Made by a program: the position numbers and the translations under genes. Below, piece after piece: positions 9,052 through 18,381 of a stretch of DNA of 64,000 nt. Numbering within the stretch: position 1 is the stretch's first letter; every line of letters starts with the position of its first letter. The stretch comes from Antarcticirhabdus aurantiaca (GTDB taxonomy: Bacteria > Pseudomonadota > Alphaproteobacteria > Rhizobiales > Rhizobiaceae): positions 1 to 64,000 of the forward strand of contig NZ_VTOM01000019.1 of NCBI RefSeq assembly GCF_009765365.1. Reading direction: 5' to 3'. The notes below the pieces were generated by a model. It searched no databases. It worked only from the letters and a program-made list of their open reading frames with translations, and was not told the DNA's origin.

Positions 9052-10788
9052 GTGAAGTTCTCAATCAAAGCCAGGATCGGTGCGTCGTTCGCGATCGTTT
9101 TGGCCATGTCGGCGGCCGGCGGCGCTCTCGGGCTCCATGCGGCCTCGACGGTCAACGGGCAACTGGTGCAGTTCGTCGCTCAGCCCTTCGAGCAGGTGCG
9201 GGCCGTGTCCGACATCAGCACCCGCATCGAGGAGGTCCGCCGCATCCTTTGGATGACCTACGCGGCCGATCCGTCCCTGCGTCCGGTCCTTCACCAGCAG
9301 TACGACGCGGCCTGGACCGCCGTCGACGACAACCTGACGGCGCTTCGGGCGTCGGTCAGCGCGGACGTCGAGGCGCAGGTCGCGGAGATGGCGCGGGCGG
9401 CGGCCGCCTTCCGGACGGTCGCCGACGAGGCCCTGGTGCGCGGAGGAAAGGCCGATCCCGCATCGACGGACGCGTCCGTAACGGGCGAGACGCGGCGGGC
9501 CCTCGACTACCTCAACAAGGAGCTGAAGCCCGCAGCCTTCGCCGTGGCCGAAACTCTCGGCCGGATCCGAGAGGGCGTCGCGGCGGCGGCCGAGGTTTCG
9601 GTCCGCCGCTCGGACGACGTTTACACCGCCGCGCGCGGCACGCTCGTCGCCCTCGTCCTCGCGGGGCTTGGCCTCGGCGCCCTTCTCGCCTTCGCTCTGT
9701 CGCGCTCGATCAACAAGGGGCTGCGTCAGCTCGGCGAGAACGTCGCGCGGATTTCCCAGGGCGACCTGGCCCGGACGATCGTCCATGGCCGTCACGACGA
9801 AATCGGCACCCTCCTCACCGATCTCTCCCAGATGCGGGTGACGCTGAACGCCACCATGACGAACGTCATCGCCTCGGCCGCCCAGGTCGCGTCCAACTCG
9901 CGCCAATCGGCGACGACGGCCGAGCAGCTCTCCTCGGGCTCGACGGAGCAGGCGGCGGCCTCGGAGGAAACCTCGGCGGCGGTGGAGGAGATGACCGCGA
10001 ACGTGCGGCAGAACGCCGACAACGCGACGCAGGCCGAGACCACCGCCCGCACGGCGCGCGATCTCGCCGAGGACGTGGCGGGCGCCACCGCCAAGGCCGT
10101 CCAGGCCATGGGCGAGGTCGCCGACAAGGTGCGGCTCGTTCAGGAGATCGCCCGCCAGACCGACCTCCTGGCCCTCAACGCCGCCATCGAGGCGGCGCGA
10201 GCGGGCTCGCACGGCAAGGGCTTCGCCGTCGTCGCCTCGGAGGTGCGCAGGCTGGCGGAGCGGGCGCAGGCGGCCGCCACCGAGATCGGCGAGCTGTCGA
10301 CCGGCACCCTGGACGTCGCCTCGGGCGCCGGCCAGAAGATGACCGCACTGCTTCCCGCGATCCAGCGCACGGCGGAGCTGATCTCGGAGATCTCGGCGGC
10401 CTGCCGCGAGCAGTCGATCGGCATCGAGCAGATCAACCAGGCCGTGGTCCAGCTCGACCAGGTGACGCAGGCGAACGCCGGGGCTGCCAACGAGATGACG
10501 GCCACTGCCGAGGCGCTGTCGGGCGAGGCCGTCTCCCTCAACGAGCGCGCCGCCTTCTTCAAGCTTGAGGCGACCGAGAGCTTCAGTGCGGTCTCCGGCG
10601 CCGGCCCCCGCTCCCAGGCGGATGCCGGGCCGTCCGGCGAGGTGCGCAGGCTCCAGGCACGTGCGGCCGACTTCGCGGCGAGCCGCCCCGCAGCCGAACG
10701 GCGCGGCCCGGCGGCGAGGGAGCGCGGGGTTCGGGGTGCGGCCATCGATCTCGACCGCGCCGACGCCTTCGAGCGCATGAGCGGTTGA
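9052..10788 (+). CDS. Methyl-accepting chemotaxis protein
   Basis: A 578-residue inner-membrane chemoreceptor. The first helix (about residues 4–28) is followed by a roughly 165-residue helical periplasmic sensor of four-helix-bundle type, a second membrane helix (about 196–218), HAMP, and a signalling domain. The hairpin tip that contacts CheA/CheW is present ([20 protein letters not shown], from about residue 364). The GTG at 9052 is preferred over the in-frame GTG at 9031 because GGGACG lies 6–8 bp before it and the protein then begins in the usual [10 protein letters not shown] style. There are no che genes nearby, so it feeds a pathway encoded elsewhere. The ligand is unknown; proximity to the cellulose operon does not prove a link. 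Confidence 0.9.
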   Translation: MKFSIKARIGASFAIVLAMSAAGGALGLHAASTVNGQLVQFVAQPFEQVRAVSDISTRIEEVRRILWMTYAADPSLRPVLHQQYDAAWTAVDDNLTALRASVSADVEAQVAEMARAAAAFRTVADEALVRGGKADPASTDASVTGETRRALDYLNKELKPAAFAVAETLGRIREGVAAAAEVSVRRSDDVYTAARGTLVALVLAGLGLGALLAFALSRSINKGLRQLGENVARISQGDLARTIVHGRHDEIGTLLTDLSQMRVTLNATMTNVIASAAQVASNSRQSATTAEQLSSGSTEQAAASEETSAAVEEMTANVRQNADNATQAETTARTARDLAEDVAGATAKAVQAMGEVADKVRLVQEIARQTDLLALNAAIEAARAGSHGKGFAVVASEVRRLAERAQAAATEIGELSTGTLDVASGAGQKMTALLPAIQRTAELISEISAACREQSIGIEQINQAVVQLDQVTQANAGAANEMTATAEALSGEAVSLNERAAFFKLEATESFSAVSGAGPRSQADAGPSGEVRRLQARAADFAASRPAAERRGPAARERGVRGAAIDLDRADAFERMSG

Positions 10789-11049
10789 GCAGGCGCGCGG
10801 CCTTTCTCGCGCCCTTTTCCCATTCCACGGCTTCGGGCGCGGGCCTTCACGCCTCCACCTTGCGCGGCCCGCATCGTTTCAACCGGCGACCGCGCCGAGC
10901 GGCACGCCCCAAACCCACGCCCGACGGGTCAAACGGCGGTGAAGTTGCGGAAACTTCTCATCCAAGCAATTCCAAGTAGAGTTCGATCGAATTTGCCTCT
11001 AGTTTACGCGATGCGGGGCGGCTCTCCAAAGCAAGATGGGCATCACAGC

Positions 11050-11409
11050 ATGGCCAAAGATCCACTGGACGTCCAACTGGGCGCCCGCCTGCAAGAGCTC
11101 CGTGAGAAGCGCGGCCTCTCCATGTCGGCGGTCGGACGCGAGATCAAGACGACCTATCAGCAGGTCCGCAAGTACGAGACGGGCGAGAACCGGATCAGCG
11201 CCGCCACGCTTTATCGGCTCGCCCAGCTCCTGGACGTCGATGTCGGCGATTTTTTCAGCGGCCTGTCGCGGCGTTCGGTGACGCAGGCGGACGGGAACGC
11301 CTTCTCCGAGGCCGATGAGATCCTCGGCTCGGCGCTCGGCCGGATCGAGGACCGGGAGGTGCGCGAGCACATGTCCGGCCTCCTGAAGGCGCTGGGCGGT
11401 CGCAACTGA
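11050..11409 (+). CDS. XRE-family helix-turn-helix regulator
   Basis: A 119-residue cytoplasmic DNA-binding protein. The Cro/C1-type HTH spans about residues 9–64 (LGARLQELREKRGLSMSAVG … ISAATLYRLAQLLDVDVGDF). A short acidic helical tail follows. This layout is common among small rhizobial XRE regulators. The ATG at 11050 is chosen because the HTH then starts at a normal distance; in-frame upstream starts (11011, 10939) would add residues from an AT-richer leader. The gene stands alone, and its target is not evident. Confidence 0.8.
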   Translation: MAKDPLDVQLGARLQELREKRGLSMSAVGREIKTTYQQVRKYETGENRISAATLYRLAQLLDVDVGDFFSGLSRRSVTQADGNAFSEADEILGSALGRIEDREVREHMSGLLKALGGRN

Positions 11410-11898
11410 TCGGGCGGCACCCGGGCGCCGTCGCGCGCTGCCTCCAGCCAGGGGCAAGCGTTCTCCCATAGCGCTCGTCCCGCGAGCCGTAGGCAGGCAA
11501 ATCCCACGTTCGCGCCGGAATGGGAAGGTTTCGTGCGGTTCGCCGGACGGGCCTTCCCGTCCCTTTCGCGGCCGGTCGCTCCCTGCCGCCGACGCCTGCC
11601 GCTGTCCCGATCCTCTCCCACGCATCGACCCGGCTCGTGACGACCCGGCCGGCATGCGCCGCGCGCGCTTCGCGATCACAAACAAAAACGCCTGCCGGGG
11701 GAGGACCGGCAGGCGCTGAAATATGCCCTTTGGCTGGGAGGAGGATGCCGCCGGGCGATCCGCGGGAGGCGCTTGGGAGGAGAAGCCCGCCGCGGATGGT
11801 GACCATGATATGGCACGTGATTTTGCGCTGCGGTAGAGCGCCACGCGCATAGCTGCACTGCACAATGGCGGGGACTGGCAGCGACGAGCGCGACCCGC
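11410..11898. other. Intergenic region between convergent XRE and AraC genes
   Basis: About 490 bp with no credible gene. Reading frames open on the minus strand here have Arg/Pro-rich translations without any family resemblance. The only clear element is the minus-strand terminator at 11689–11715. Confidence 0.55.
11681..11715 (-). terminator. Intrinsic terminator for the AraC-type gene
   Basis: A perfect 10-bp stem (CGCCTGCCGG at 11689–11698 with CCGGCAGGCG at 11706–11715) and a 7-base loop. On the plus strand it is preceded by AACAAAAA, so transcripts read on the minus strand end in a hairpin followed by UUUUUGUU. It lies about 185 bp past the stop of the AraC-type gene. The plus-strand side has no T-run, so it should act in one direction only. 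Confidence 0.85.
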
Positions 11899-12909
11899 TC
11901 AGTGAAGGCGCCGGCTTCGCTTGGTCTCGGACGGGAGGTGCCCGAAGCGCTCGCGATAGCGGCGGCTGAAGTCGCTGAGATGCAGAAAGCCCCAGCGATA
12001 GGCGATCTGGCTGATCTGGATGCTCGGATCGACATCCGTCATGAGGTCCTGGTGAGCCTTGTCCAGCCGGTGCTCGGTGATGGTCTGGACGACCGTCTTG
12101 CCCAGCTCCTTTCGGAACAGGGTCTGCAGGGAGCGCACGCTCAAGCCTGCGGCGGCCGCGATGTCGGCGAGGCGCAGGCGTCCGCCGATATGGGCGTCGA
12201 TGAAGTCGAGCGCCGTGCGAAGGCGGCGCGAAGGCGGAAGCGGCTGCTTGTCGGGCTCCCGGTGGGGCTGGCGCGGCCAGGCACCGAGAAGCTGATACAG
12301 CATGACCTCGCGCAGCAGGCCCAAGGCGTCGCCCTCCTCCTCTCCGCCGGCCGGCGCGAGGGCTCGCCGATGGGCGATCATCAGCGAGCGCATGAAGGCG
12401 CGAACACCGGGGATGGCGAGGTCCGCCACGGGCGCGAAATCGGGCAGGCAGCCGGGCTCTCCGCCTTCCAACGCCTGGAAATGTCTCGCCAGCATCGGGC
12501 GCTCGATGGTGGTGGCGATGGCTTCGAAGCCGCTCGACACTTCCTCCTCCCGCTCGGGCGTGAAGGTCTGGAGGATGCCGACGCCCGGATGGGCCAGAAC
12601 CATGCCGTCCGCGTTGCGACGCGTGAGGTGGCCGTTCATGACGAAGCGGACCGAGACCACGGCGCGGTCGATCCAGGGGGTTGTGACGAAGCCGTTCGAG
12701 GACCGCGTCGTCCAGATGTGCATGTTCCCCAAGTCGCGCCCGTCGATGCAGAGGTCGACGACGCCGGGCCGAGCGGCACGGAATTCGAGCGGCGTCTTCC
12801 GCGACGCGCTGAGGTTCTCGGCGTCCCGCATGTTCTCGACTCGATGCAGAAATTGGATCGCCCGAACAACGGGAGGAATTTCGCTATAAATCGACTGATC
12901 CATCACCAT
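11899..12909 (-). CDS. AraC-family transcriptional regulator
   Basis: A 336-residue regulator with an N-terminal domain of about 220 residues resembling AraC_binding_2-type sensors, then the paired HTH of the AraC/XylS family: RLADIAAAAGLSVRSLQTLF (first HTH, about residues 245–264) and SQIAYRWGFLHLSDFSRRYR with RFGHLPSE (second HTH and C-terminal signature). It is monocistronic and ends at a strong terminator. The effector and target are unknown. The N-terminus could start at either of two nearby ATGs (12909 or 12903). Confidence 0.88.
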   Translation of the reverse strand: MVMDQSIYSEIPPVVRAIQFLHRVENMRDAENLSASRKTPLEFRAARPGVVDLCIDGRDLGNMHIWTTRSSNGFVTTPWIDRAVVSVRFVMNGHLTRRNADGMVLAHPGVGILQTFTPEREEEVSSGFEAIATTIERPMLARHFQALEGGEPGCLPDFAPVADLAIPGVRAFMRSLMIAHRRALAPAGGEEEGDALGLLREVMLYQLLGAWPRQPHREPDKQPLPPSRRLRTALDFIDAHIGGRLRLADIAAAAGLSVRSLQTLFRKELGKTVVQTITEHRLDKAHQDLMTDVDPSIQISQIAYRWGFLHLSDFSRRYRERFGHLPSETKRSRRLH

Positions 12910-13440
12910 TCACGGCAGAGCCGAGCACGAAAACACTTCGACGACTGCGCGATCTTAGGTGCTTGCCGCAGCGATGTGAAGGCAGTCGCGCTTACATTCG
13001 CGGCCGAATAGTTATCGCATATCGCCGTTGCATCGAAAATTACCACGGAAACCTGATCATTGCAGGATTTGATAATATCATATGATCAAGCCATTTGCGG
13101 ATGTGCCTCGATGCTACTGTAGATTGCTGACGAGTATCAGGCCGAAGGATCGCGTGATTTCTTTCACCCGACGCGACACCTGTTCCTGAGGCCCAGGCGG
13201 CTCGTGGAAGCACGCATCGTCATCGAGAGCCGGCGCGGCTACCAGAACACCGAGCGCATCCGAGCCTGGTCTATCGCCTGCCGGCACCGGCCGCGGTGCC
13301 GTGGCTGGCTGCGCCGGCGCAACCCGCTTCGCCGGCTGCCTCGCCCGTCGCCGACAAGCCCACGAGGCATGAGATTCGAGCCGGGCCACCGAACGGGACG
13401 GGCCAGAAGGCAGCTTGCTCAAGCCTTGGCGGGGATCGTT
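12910..13440. other. Intergenic region upstream of the AraC-type gene
   Basis: About 530 bp between the AraC start and the end of the sugar ABC ATPase gene. Positions 13,010–13,130 are markedly AT-rich and include TTGAT-N11-ATCAA (about 13,069–13,089), a possible regulator site or promoter for the AraC-type gene. The rest is GC-rich with no frame I can support as coding. Confidence 0.5.
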
Positions 13441-14532
13441 TCAGAGTGCCCGGCCGCTCGCGGCATCGAAGAGGTGCATTCGGTTCATGTCGAGGTGAAG
13501 CGTCATGGAGCTGCCGGCGGCCGGCGCGTGCTCGGGTTCGATCGAGGCGCAGAGCGTCGCGCCCGCGAGGTCGAAATAGATCATTGTCGCGGCGCCGAGC
13601 GGCTCGACGAGATCCACCGTCACCTCCAGCGCAACGGCGCCCGCCCGCCCGCCCGTACCCGACATCGCCTCCGGGCGGATGCCGAAGACGACCGGCTCGT
13701 CGGCATGGGGTCGGTAGCGAGCCCATTTTGCTTCGGGCACGCGGAGGACTAGCCCGTCGGCGAGAACGAGGACGAGGTCGTCGCCGCTGATTTCCAGCCG
13801 CGCGTCGAGGAAGTTCATCGAGGGCGATCCGATGAAGCCGGCGACGAAGCGGCTGGCCGGGTGGTGGTAGAGTTCCTGCGGCGGCCCGGCCTGCTCGATG
13901 AGGCCGGCATTCATCACGACGACGCGGTCGGCCATGGTCATGGCCTCGATCTGGTCGTGGGTGACGTAGACGGTGGTGGTCGGGATCAGCTGGTGCAGCC
14001 GCTTGATCTCCGTGCGCATCTGGACGCGCAGCTTGGCGTCGAGGTTCGACAAGGGCTCGTCGAACAGGAAGACCTTGGGGTTGCGGACGATGGCGCGGCC
14101 CATGGCGACGCGTTGCCGCTGGCCGCCGGAGAGCTGGCCCGGCCGGCGGTCGAGAAGCGCGCCGATGTGGAGCGTTTCGGCGGCCCGGCGCACGCGCGCC
14201 TCGATCTCCGCCCGCGGCATCCTCTGCTGCTCCAGGCAGAAGGACATGTTCTCCGCGACAGACATGTGCGGGTAGAGGGCGTAGTTCTGGAACACCATGG
14301 CGATGTCGCGCTCGCCCGGCTGGAGGCGGTTCACCACCCGCCCGTCGATGGCGATCTCGCCGCCCGAGATGTGCTCCAGTCCCGCGATCATCCGGAGCGT
14401 CGTCGACTTGCCGCAGCCGGACGGCCCGACGAAGACCACGAACTCGTTGTCGGCGATGTCGAGGTCGACGCCCCGCACCGCCTCGTAGTTGCCGTAGGAC
14501 TTGATGACCCGTTTCAGCTCAAGCCGCGCCAT
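13441..14532 (-). CDS. Sugar ABC transporter ATP-binding protein (UgpC/MalK type)
   Basis: A 363-residue ATPase that powers a CUT1-type carbohydrate importer at the inner membrane. Walker [10 protein letters not shown] (about 36–44), signature [14 protein letters not shown], Walker [15 protein letters not shown] and the H-loop in [11 protein letters not shown] are all present. The C-terminal third is the OB-fold/TOBE region typical of MalK/UgpC. The ATG at 14532 directly abuts the stop of the GH127 gene, with no spacer. It is the last gene of a five-gene operon, and the neighbouring GH127 enzyme suggests an arabinofuranose-containing substrate. Confidence 0.93.
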   Translation of the reverse strand: MARLELKRVIKSYGNYEAVRGVDLDIADNEFVVFVGPSGCGKSTTLRMIAGLEHISGGEIAIDGRVVNRLQPGERDIAMVFQNYALYPHMSVAENMSFCLEQQRMPRAEIEARVRRAAETLHIGALLDRRPGQLSGGQRQRVAMGRAIVRNPKVFLFDEPLSNLDAKLRVQMRTEIKRLHQLIPTTTVYVTHDQIEAMTMADRVVVMNAGLIEQAGPPQELYHHPASRFVAGFIGSPSMNFLDARLEISGDDLVLVLADGLVLRVPEAKWARYRPHADEPVVFGIRPEAMSGTGGRAGAVALEVTVDLVEPLGAATMIYFDLAGATLCASIEPEHAPAAGSSMTLHLDMNRMHLFDAASGRAL

Positions 14533-16479
14533 TCACGCCTCCAACAGCCAGACCTGCATGGCGCCGGGCTCCCGGTTCGCCCAGAGGTGATAGGGGATCG
14601 CCCGGAAGGGCCTGGGGGTGAGGGCCGGGCGCGACGTTCGGTAGAGGTCGAGGCCCCAGCCCGACGCGGCGGCCTCCAAGGCCTCGCCTTCCAGCACCAC
14701 CGCGCCGCCGAGAAGGTCGGCGTCGAAGCGCGGCTCGACCGGTGCGCCGGCGGACAGCCGAAGGCGCTGCGGCTCGGTTCCGACGTCCGTCTCCTCGACG
14801 CAGTAGACCACCGGTCCGCGGCGCAGCGCGACGCGGCCGGCGTCCTCCCCAGCGGCGGGATGGGCGTAGAGCCGGTCGACGGGCATGGCGAGGTGGAGCC
14901 GGATCTCGTCGCCGTTCGCCCAGCTTCGCTCGATCCGGGCATAACCCTTGGCGGTCGCGGCAGCGAGGTCGACCGCCTCGCCGTTGACCGAGAGCCGTGC
15001 CTCCCGGCACCAGCCGGGAATGCGCAGCGAGATCGCGAAGCGGGACGCCTCCGCCAGGGTCAGCCGCAGGCGGATGTCGCCGTCCCAAGGGTAGCGCGTT
15101 TCCTGGCGCAGGCGCACGAAGCGAGCGCCGACGTCGAGCTCGGCGCTGCTCTCGGCGTAGAGGTGGACGGCGAGCTCGTCGTCCTTGGCCGTGTAGACGT
15201 ACTGGCCGAGCGAGGTGAGGAGGCGGGCGATGTTGGTCGGGCAGCAGGGGCAGTAGTGCCAGGTCCAGCGGCGGTGCTGGCCGTGGCTCTCGAGGACGTT
15301 TTCGTAGAAGTAATGCTCGCCGTCGCGCGAAATGCCCGACAGCGCGCCGTTGTAGAGGAGGGTCTCCAGCCGGTCGGTGAAGCGCGCGTCGAGGTCGATC
15401 TGCGCCATGCGGTGCGTCCAGAAGCCGAGCGCCACCGCCGCGCAGGTCTCGGCATAGGCGGTCTCGTTGGGCAGGTCGAACTCGCGCGTGAAGCCCTCGT
15501 TGGACGCGGAAGGGCCGAGGCCCCCGGTCACGTAGAGCTGGCGGCCGACGAGATTGTCGAAGAGGCGATCGCACGCCTCCTTCAGCGTCGGGTCGTTCGT
15601 CTCGCAGGCGAGGTCGGCCATGGCGGAGAACAGGTACATGGCGCGGACCGCGTGGCCCTCAACGCGGGTCTGCTCGCGCACCGGCTGGTGGGCCTGGCTG
15701 TAGGCGTAGGTCTGATAAACGTAGGCCGCGGGGTCCTCGCCGCGCCGACGCGCCTCCTCGTCGTAGTAGGAGGGCATGCGCCCGCGCTCGTCGACGAAAT
15801 AGGCCGCGAGCTTCAGGTGGCGGGGATCGCCGGTGACGCGCCAGAGCTTCACGAGCGCGATCTCGATCTCCTCGTGGGCGTCATAGCCCCGCAGCTTGCC
15901 GGGCTCCGTCCCGAAGGTGTCGATGATGTGGTCGACGGCGCGGATCATCACGTCGAGGAAGCGGCGCTTGCCCGTCGCCTCGAAGTAGGCGACCGCGCCT
16001 TCCAGGAGGTGGCCCATCGAGTACATCTCGTGGAGGTCGCGCAGGTTGGTCCAGCGCTTCTCCGGCTCGCGGCGGATGAACCAGCTGTTGAGGTAGCCGT
16101 CCGCCATCTGGCCGGAGGCGAGCTTCTCGACGATGCCGTCGATCTTGGCCTCGATCTCCGCGTCGGGATGGGACTTCAGGGCGTAGCTCGCCGCCTCGAT
16201 CCACTTGCCGAAGTCGGAATCGAAGAAGTGCTGCATCGACAGGCCGCTCGGCTGGATCGGCCGGACCAGCGGGGCCGGCGGCTTGTCGAAGTCGAGGACT
16301 TCGAGAAAGCCCTCCTCTTGCAGCCTCTTGTACTGGGTCGGCACCGTCACCTCGCGCGCCGTCCGCGTCCAGCTTTCCCAGAAGCCGCCGGTGAAGGCGA
16401 CCTTGGCGGGATCGGCGGGCACGAAGCGCGCGGAGGAGCGCTCGCCGCCGGCGAGGGCGGATCGGGGAAGGCTGGACAT
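14533..16479 (-). CDS. GH127 glycosidase, probable beta-L-arabinofuranosidase
   Basis: A 648-residue cytoplasmic enzyme (no signal peptide) of the DUF1680/GH127 family. The zinc-thiolate centre described for Bifidobacterium HypBA1 can be recognised: ETC (Glu344, Cys346) and CPCCP (Cys412, Cys413), where the first Cys of the pair corresponds to the nucleophile. The start at 16479 is preceded by GAGGAG. It lies inside an ABC-importer operon, so it should split an imported oligosaccharide, probably releasing L-arabinofuranose. GH127 members also include other specificities, so the exact sugar is an inference. Confidence 0.88.
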   Translation of the reverse strand: MSSLPRSALAGGERSSARFVPADPAKVAFTGGFWESWTRTAREVTVPTQYKRLQEEGFLEVLDFDKPPAPLVRPIQPSGLSMQHFFDSDFGKWIEAASYALKSHPDAEIEAKIDGIVEKLASGQMADGYLNSWFIRREPEKRWTNLRDLHEMYSMGHLLEGAVAYFEATGKRRFLDVMIRAVDHIIDTFGTEPGKLRGYDAHEEIEIALVKLWRVTGDPRHLKLAAYFVDERGRMPSYYDEEARRRGEDPAAYVYQTYAYSQAHQPVREQTRVEGHAVRAMYLFSAMADLACETNDPTLKEACDRLFDNLVGRQLYVTGGLGPSASNEGFTREFDLPNETAYAETCAAVALGFWTHRMAQIDLDARFTDRLETLLYNGALSGISRDGEHYFYENVLESHGQHRRWTWHYCPCCPTNIARLLTSLGQYVYTAKDDELAVHLYAESSAELDVGARFVRLRQETRYPWDGDIRLRLTLAEASRFAISLRIPGWCREARLSVNGEAVDLAAATAKGYARIERSWANGDEIRLHLAMPVDRLYAHPAAGEDAGRVALRRGPVVYCVEETDVGTEPQRLRLSAGAPVEPRFDADLLGGAVVLEGEALEAAASGWGLDLYRTSRPALTPRPFRAIPYHLWANREPGAMQVWLLEA

Positions 16480-16508
16480 GACGGCTCCTCGGCGCGCGCG
16501 GGCGCGAA

Positions 16509-17390
16509 TCACTTCACGGCGCCGGCGGTGAGGCCGCGCACGTAGTAGCGTTGCAGAGACAGGAAGAGGACGATGCAGGGCACCATGGTCACGGTGATGC
16601 CGGCCTGCAGCGCACCCCAGTCGATGATGCCGTAGATGCCGGAGGACACGTTCACCAGCATGATCGGCAGCGTGAACTTGTTCTGGTCGGACAGGAAGAT
16701 CAGCGCCGCCAGGAACTCGTTCCAGGAGTTGAGGAAGGCGAACATCGCCACCGTCGCGACGCCCGGCAGGGCGATCGGCAGCATGATGCGCCTGAGGATC
16801 GTCCACTGCGAGGCGCCGTCGATGCGCGCGGCTTCGATGAGCGCGCGCGGCACCGCGTCGAAGGCGTTGCGCATCATGAAGATCGAGAAGGGCAGCTGGA
16901 AGGTGACGTAGATCAGGACGAGGCCGAACAGCGAATTCTGGAGCCGCAGCCACTTCAGGATGAGGAAGAGCGGGGTGAGGATCGACTGGAAGGGGATCAT
17001 CATCGTCGCCATGACGAGGACGAAGAGCAGCGTCTGGCCGGGAAATCGGAACTTGGAGAAGCCGTAGCCGGCGGGCACCGCGACCAGCACCGTCAGGGCG
17101 ACGGTCCCGAGCGCGACGACGACCGAGTTCGCAGCATAGCTCGTCCATCCCGCGCCGACGCCTTCGAGGCGGCGATAGTTCTCCAGCGAGAAGGCCGAGG
17201 AGACGAGCGAGACCGGATCGGCGAGGGCCTCCGCCGCCGGCTTGAAGGAGTTGGCGATCGACCAGACGATCGGCATCAGGAAGAACAGGGCGACGAGCCC
17301 GGCGACGAGGACGAACAGCGCGTAGCGCACGGTCTCGCCGCCGGCCTCGTCGCGACGCAGGATGGGCTTGGAGGCGTTCGCGAGGGTCAT
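16509..17390 (-). CDS. Sugar ABC transporter permease (MalG-like, second permease)
   Basis: A 293-residue permease with six predicted membrane helices. The first is YALFVLVAGLVALFFLMPIV. The conserved EAA loop that docks the ATPase reads EAARIDGASQWTILRRIMLP. The ending RYYVRGLTAGAVK is typical of CUT1 second permeases. Its ATG overlaps the stop of the first permease by 4 bp (ATGA). It forms a heterodimer channel with the upstream permease. Confidence 0.93.
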   Translation of the reverse strand: MTLANASKPILRRDEAGGETVRYALFVLVAGLVALFFLMPIVWSIANSFKPAAEALADPVSLVSSAFSLENYRRLEGVGAGWTSYAANSVVVALGTVALTVLVAVPAGYGFSKFRFPGQTLLFVLVMATMMIPFQSILTPLFLILKWLRLQNSLFGLVLIYVTFQLPFSIFMMRNAFDAVPRALIEAARIDGASQWTILRRIMLPIALPGVATVAMFAFLNSWNEFLAALIFLSDQNKFTLPIMLVNVSSGIYGIIDWGALQAGITVTMVPCIVLFLSLQRYYVRGLTAGAVK

Positions 17391-18322
17391 CCGTCCTCCG
17401 GGCGCCGGCGCATGAAGGTGAGCTGGATCGAGGAGATGGCGACGAGGACGACGAGGAGCGCGAAGGACATCGCCGCGCCGTAGCCGAGCCGGTAGGAGGA
17501 GAAGGAGGCGAGATAGATCGAGAACACCGCCGAGATGGTCGAGTTGCTCGGGCCTCCTTGCGTGATGATGAAGAACTGGTCGAAGGCGAGCATCGAGGAT
17601 GTGACGTTGAGGACCAGCGCGAGCAGGATCGAGTTGCGCATGAGCGGCAGGGTGATCCGCCGGAAGCGCGCCCAGGGACCGGCGCCATCGATCCGTGCCG
17701 CCTCGGTCAGGTCGTCCGGGATGCTCTGGAGGCCGGTCAGCAGGATCACCATGGTGAAGCCCGCGGTCTTCCAGACCACCATCAGGATGATGACGCCGAG
17801 CGCCGGCCAGAAACTCTCCAGCGGGCGCGGGGCGGAATCGATGAGGCCGATGCCGCGCAGCAGCTGCGCGAAGACGCCGCTGTCGGGGTTGAGCAGCCAC
17901 ATCCACAGCGTCGAGGCCGCGCCGAAGCCGATCACCACGGGCATGAAGTAGATGGTGCGGAAGAAGCCGGCCGCCCGGAGCGGCCGGTCGACCAGAAGGG
18001 CGAGGGGCAGCGCCACCGCCATGATCGCGGCGGTGACCAGCACCGTGTAGAGCGCCGTGAAGCCGAGCGCGCGCCAGAACTGAACGTCCTCGATCAGCTC
18101 GGCATAGTTGGCGAGGCCCGCGAAGCGGATGCGCCCGAGCAGCGGCCAGTGATGGAAGCTCATCCACACCGTCATGGCGAGGGGGATGAGGAACAGGAGC
18201 AGGATGAACAGGAGGCTCGGCAGGATGAAGGCGAGGCCGAGCCAGCCCTGAGGCTCGCCCTGGGTGTCCGCCCCTCTCGCGACCCGTTCGGGCCGTATCG
18301 ACCGCTCGGCTGTGATCGTCAT
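17387..18322 (-). CDS. Sugar ABC transporter permease (MalF-like, first permease)
   Basis: A 311-residue inner-membrane permease. The first helix is LGLAFILPSLLFILLLFLIP, and the EAA loop reads EAARIDGAGPWARFRRITLP. The short N-terminal arm before helix 1 is usual for CUT1 permeases outside the enteric MalF group. The ATG at 18322 was chosen because it follows the 59-bp gap after the binding-protein gene; longer versions would run into that gene in a wrong frame. Confidence 0.93.
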   Translation of the reverse strand: MTITAERSIRPERVARGADTQGEPQGWLGLAFILPSLLFILLLFLIPLAMTVWMSFHHWPLLGRIRFAGLANYAELIEDVQFWRALGFTALYTVLVTAAIMAVALPLALLVDRPLRAAGFFRTIYFMPVVIGFGAASTLWMWLLNPDSGVFAQLLRGIGLIDSAPRPLESFWPALGVIILMVVWKTAGFTMVILLTGLQSIPDDLTEAARIDGAGPWARFRRITLPLMRNSILLALVLNVTSSMLAFDQFFIITQGGPSNSTISAVFSIYLASFSSYRLGYGAAMSFALLVVLVAISSIQLTFMRRRPEDG

Positions 18323-18353
18323 GGTCGCACTCGCGCAACGGCGGGGCAGGGGA

Positions 18354-18375
18354 GCGGGCGGCGGGAACCGCCCGC
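18354..18375 (-). terminator. GC-rich hairpin between binding-protein and permease genes
   Basis: GCGGGCGG (18354–18361) pairs with CCGCCCGC (18368–18375) around a 6-base loop in the 59-bp gap. No U-run follows on the transcript, so it is more likely an RNA-stability or partial-attenuation hairpin. Such elements usually leave more binding-protein mRNA than permease mRNA. Confidence 0.55.
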
Positions 18376-18381
18376 CGCGTC

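Noticed and set aside
13114-13422. 102-codon minus-strand frame in the gap before the ABC ATPase
   Set aside because: Mixed composition without family resemblance or ribosome site; starts and ends match no operon.
14533-17688. 1,051-codon minus-strand frame
   Set aside because: The part before 16479 is out-of-frame reading of the permease genes; the GH127 enzyme begins at 16479 with its own ribosome site.
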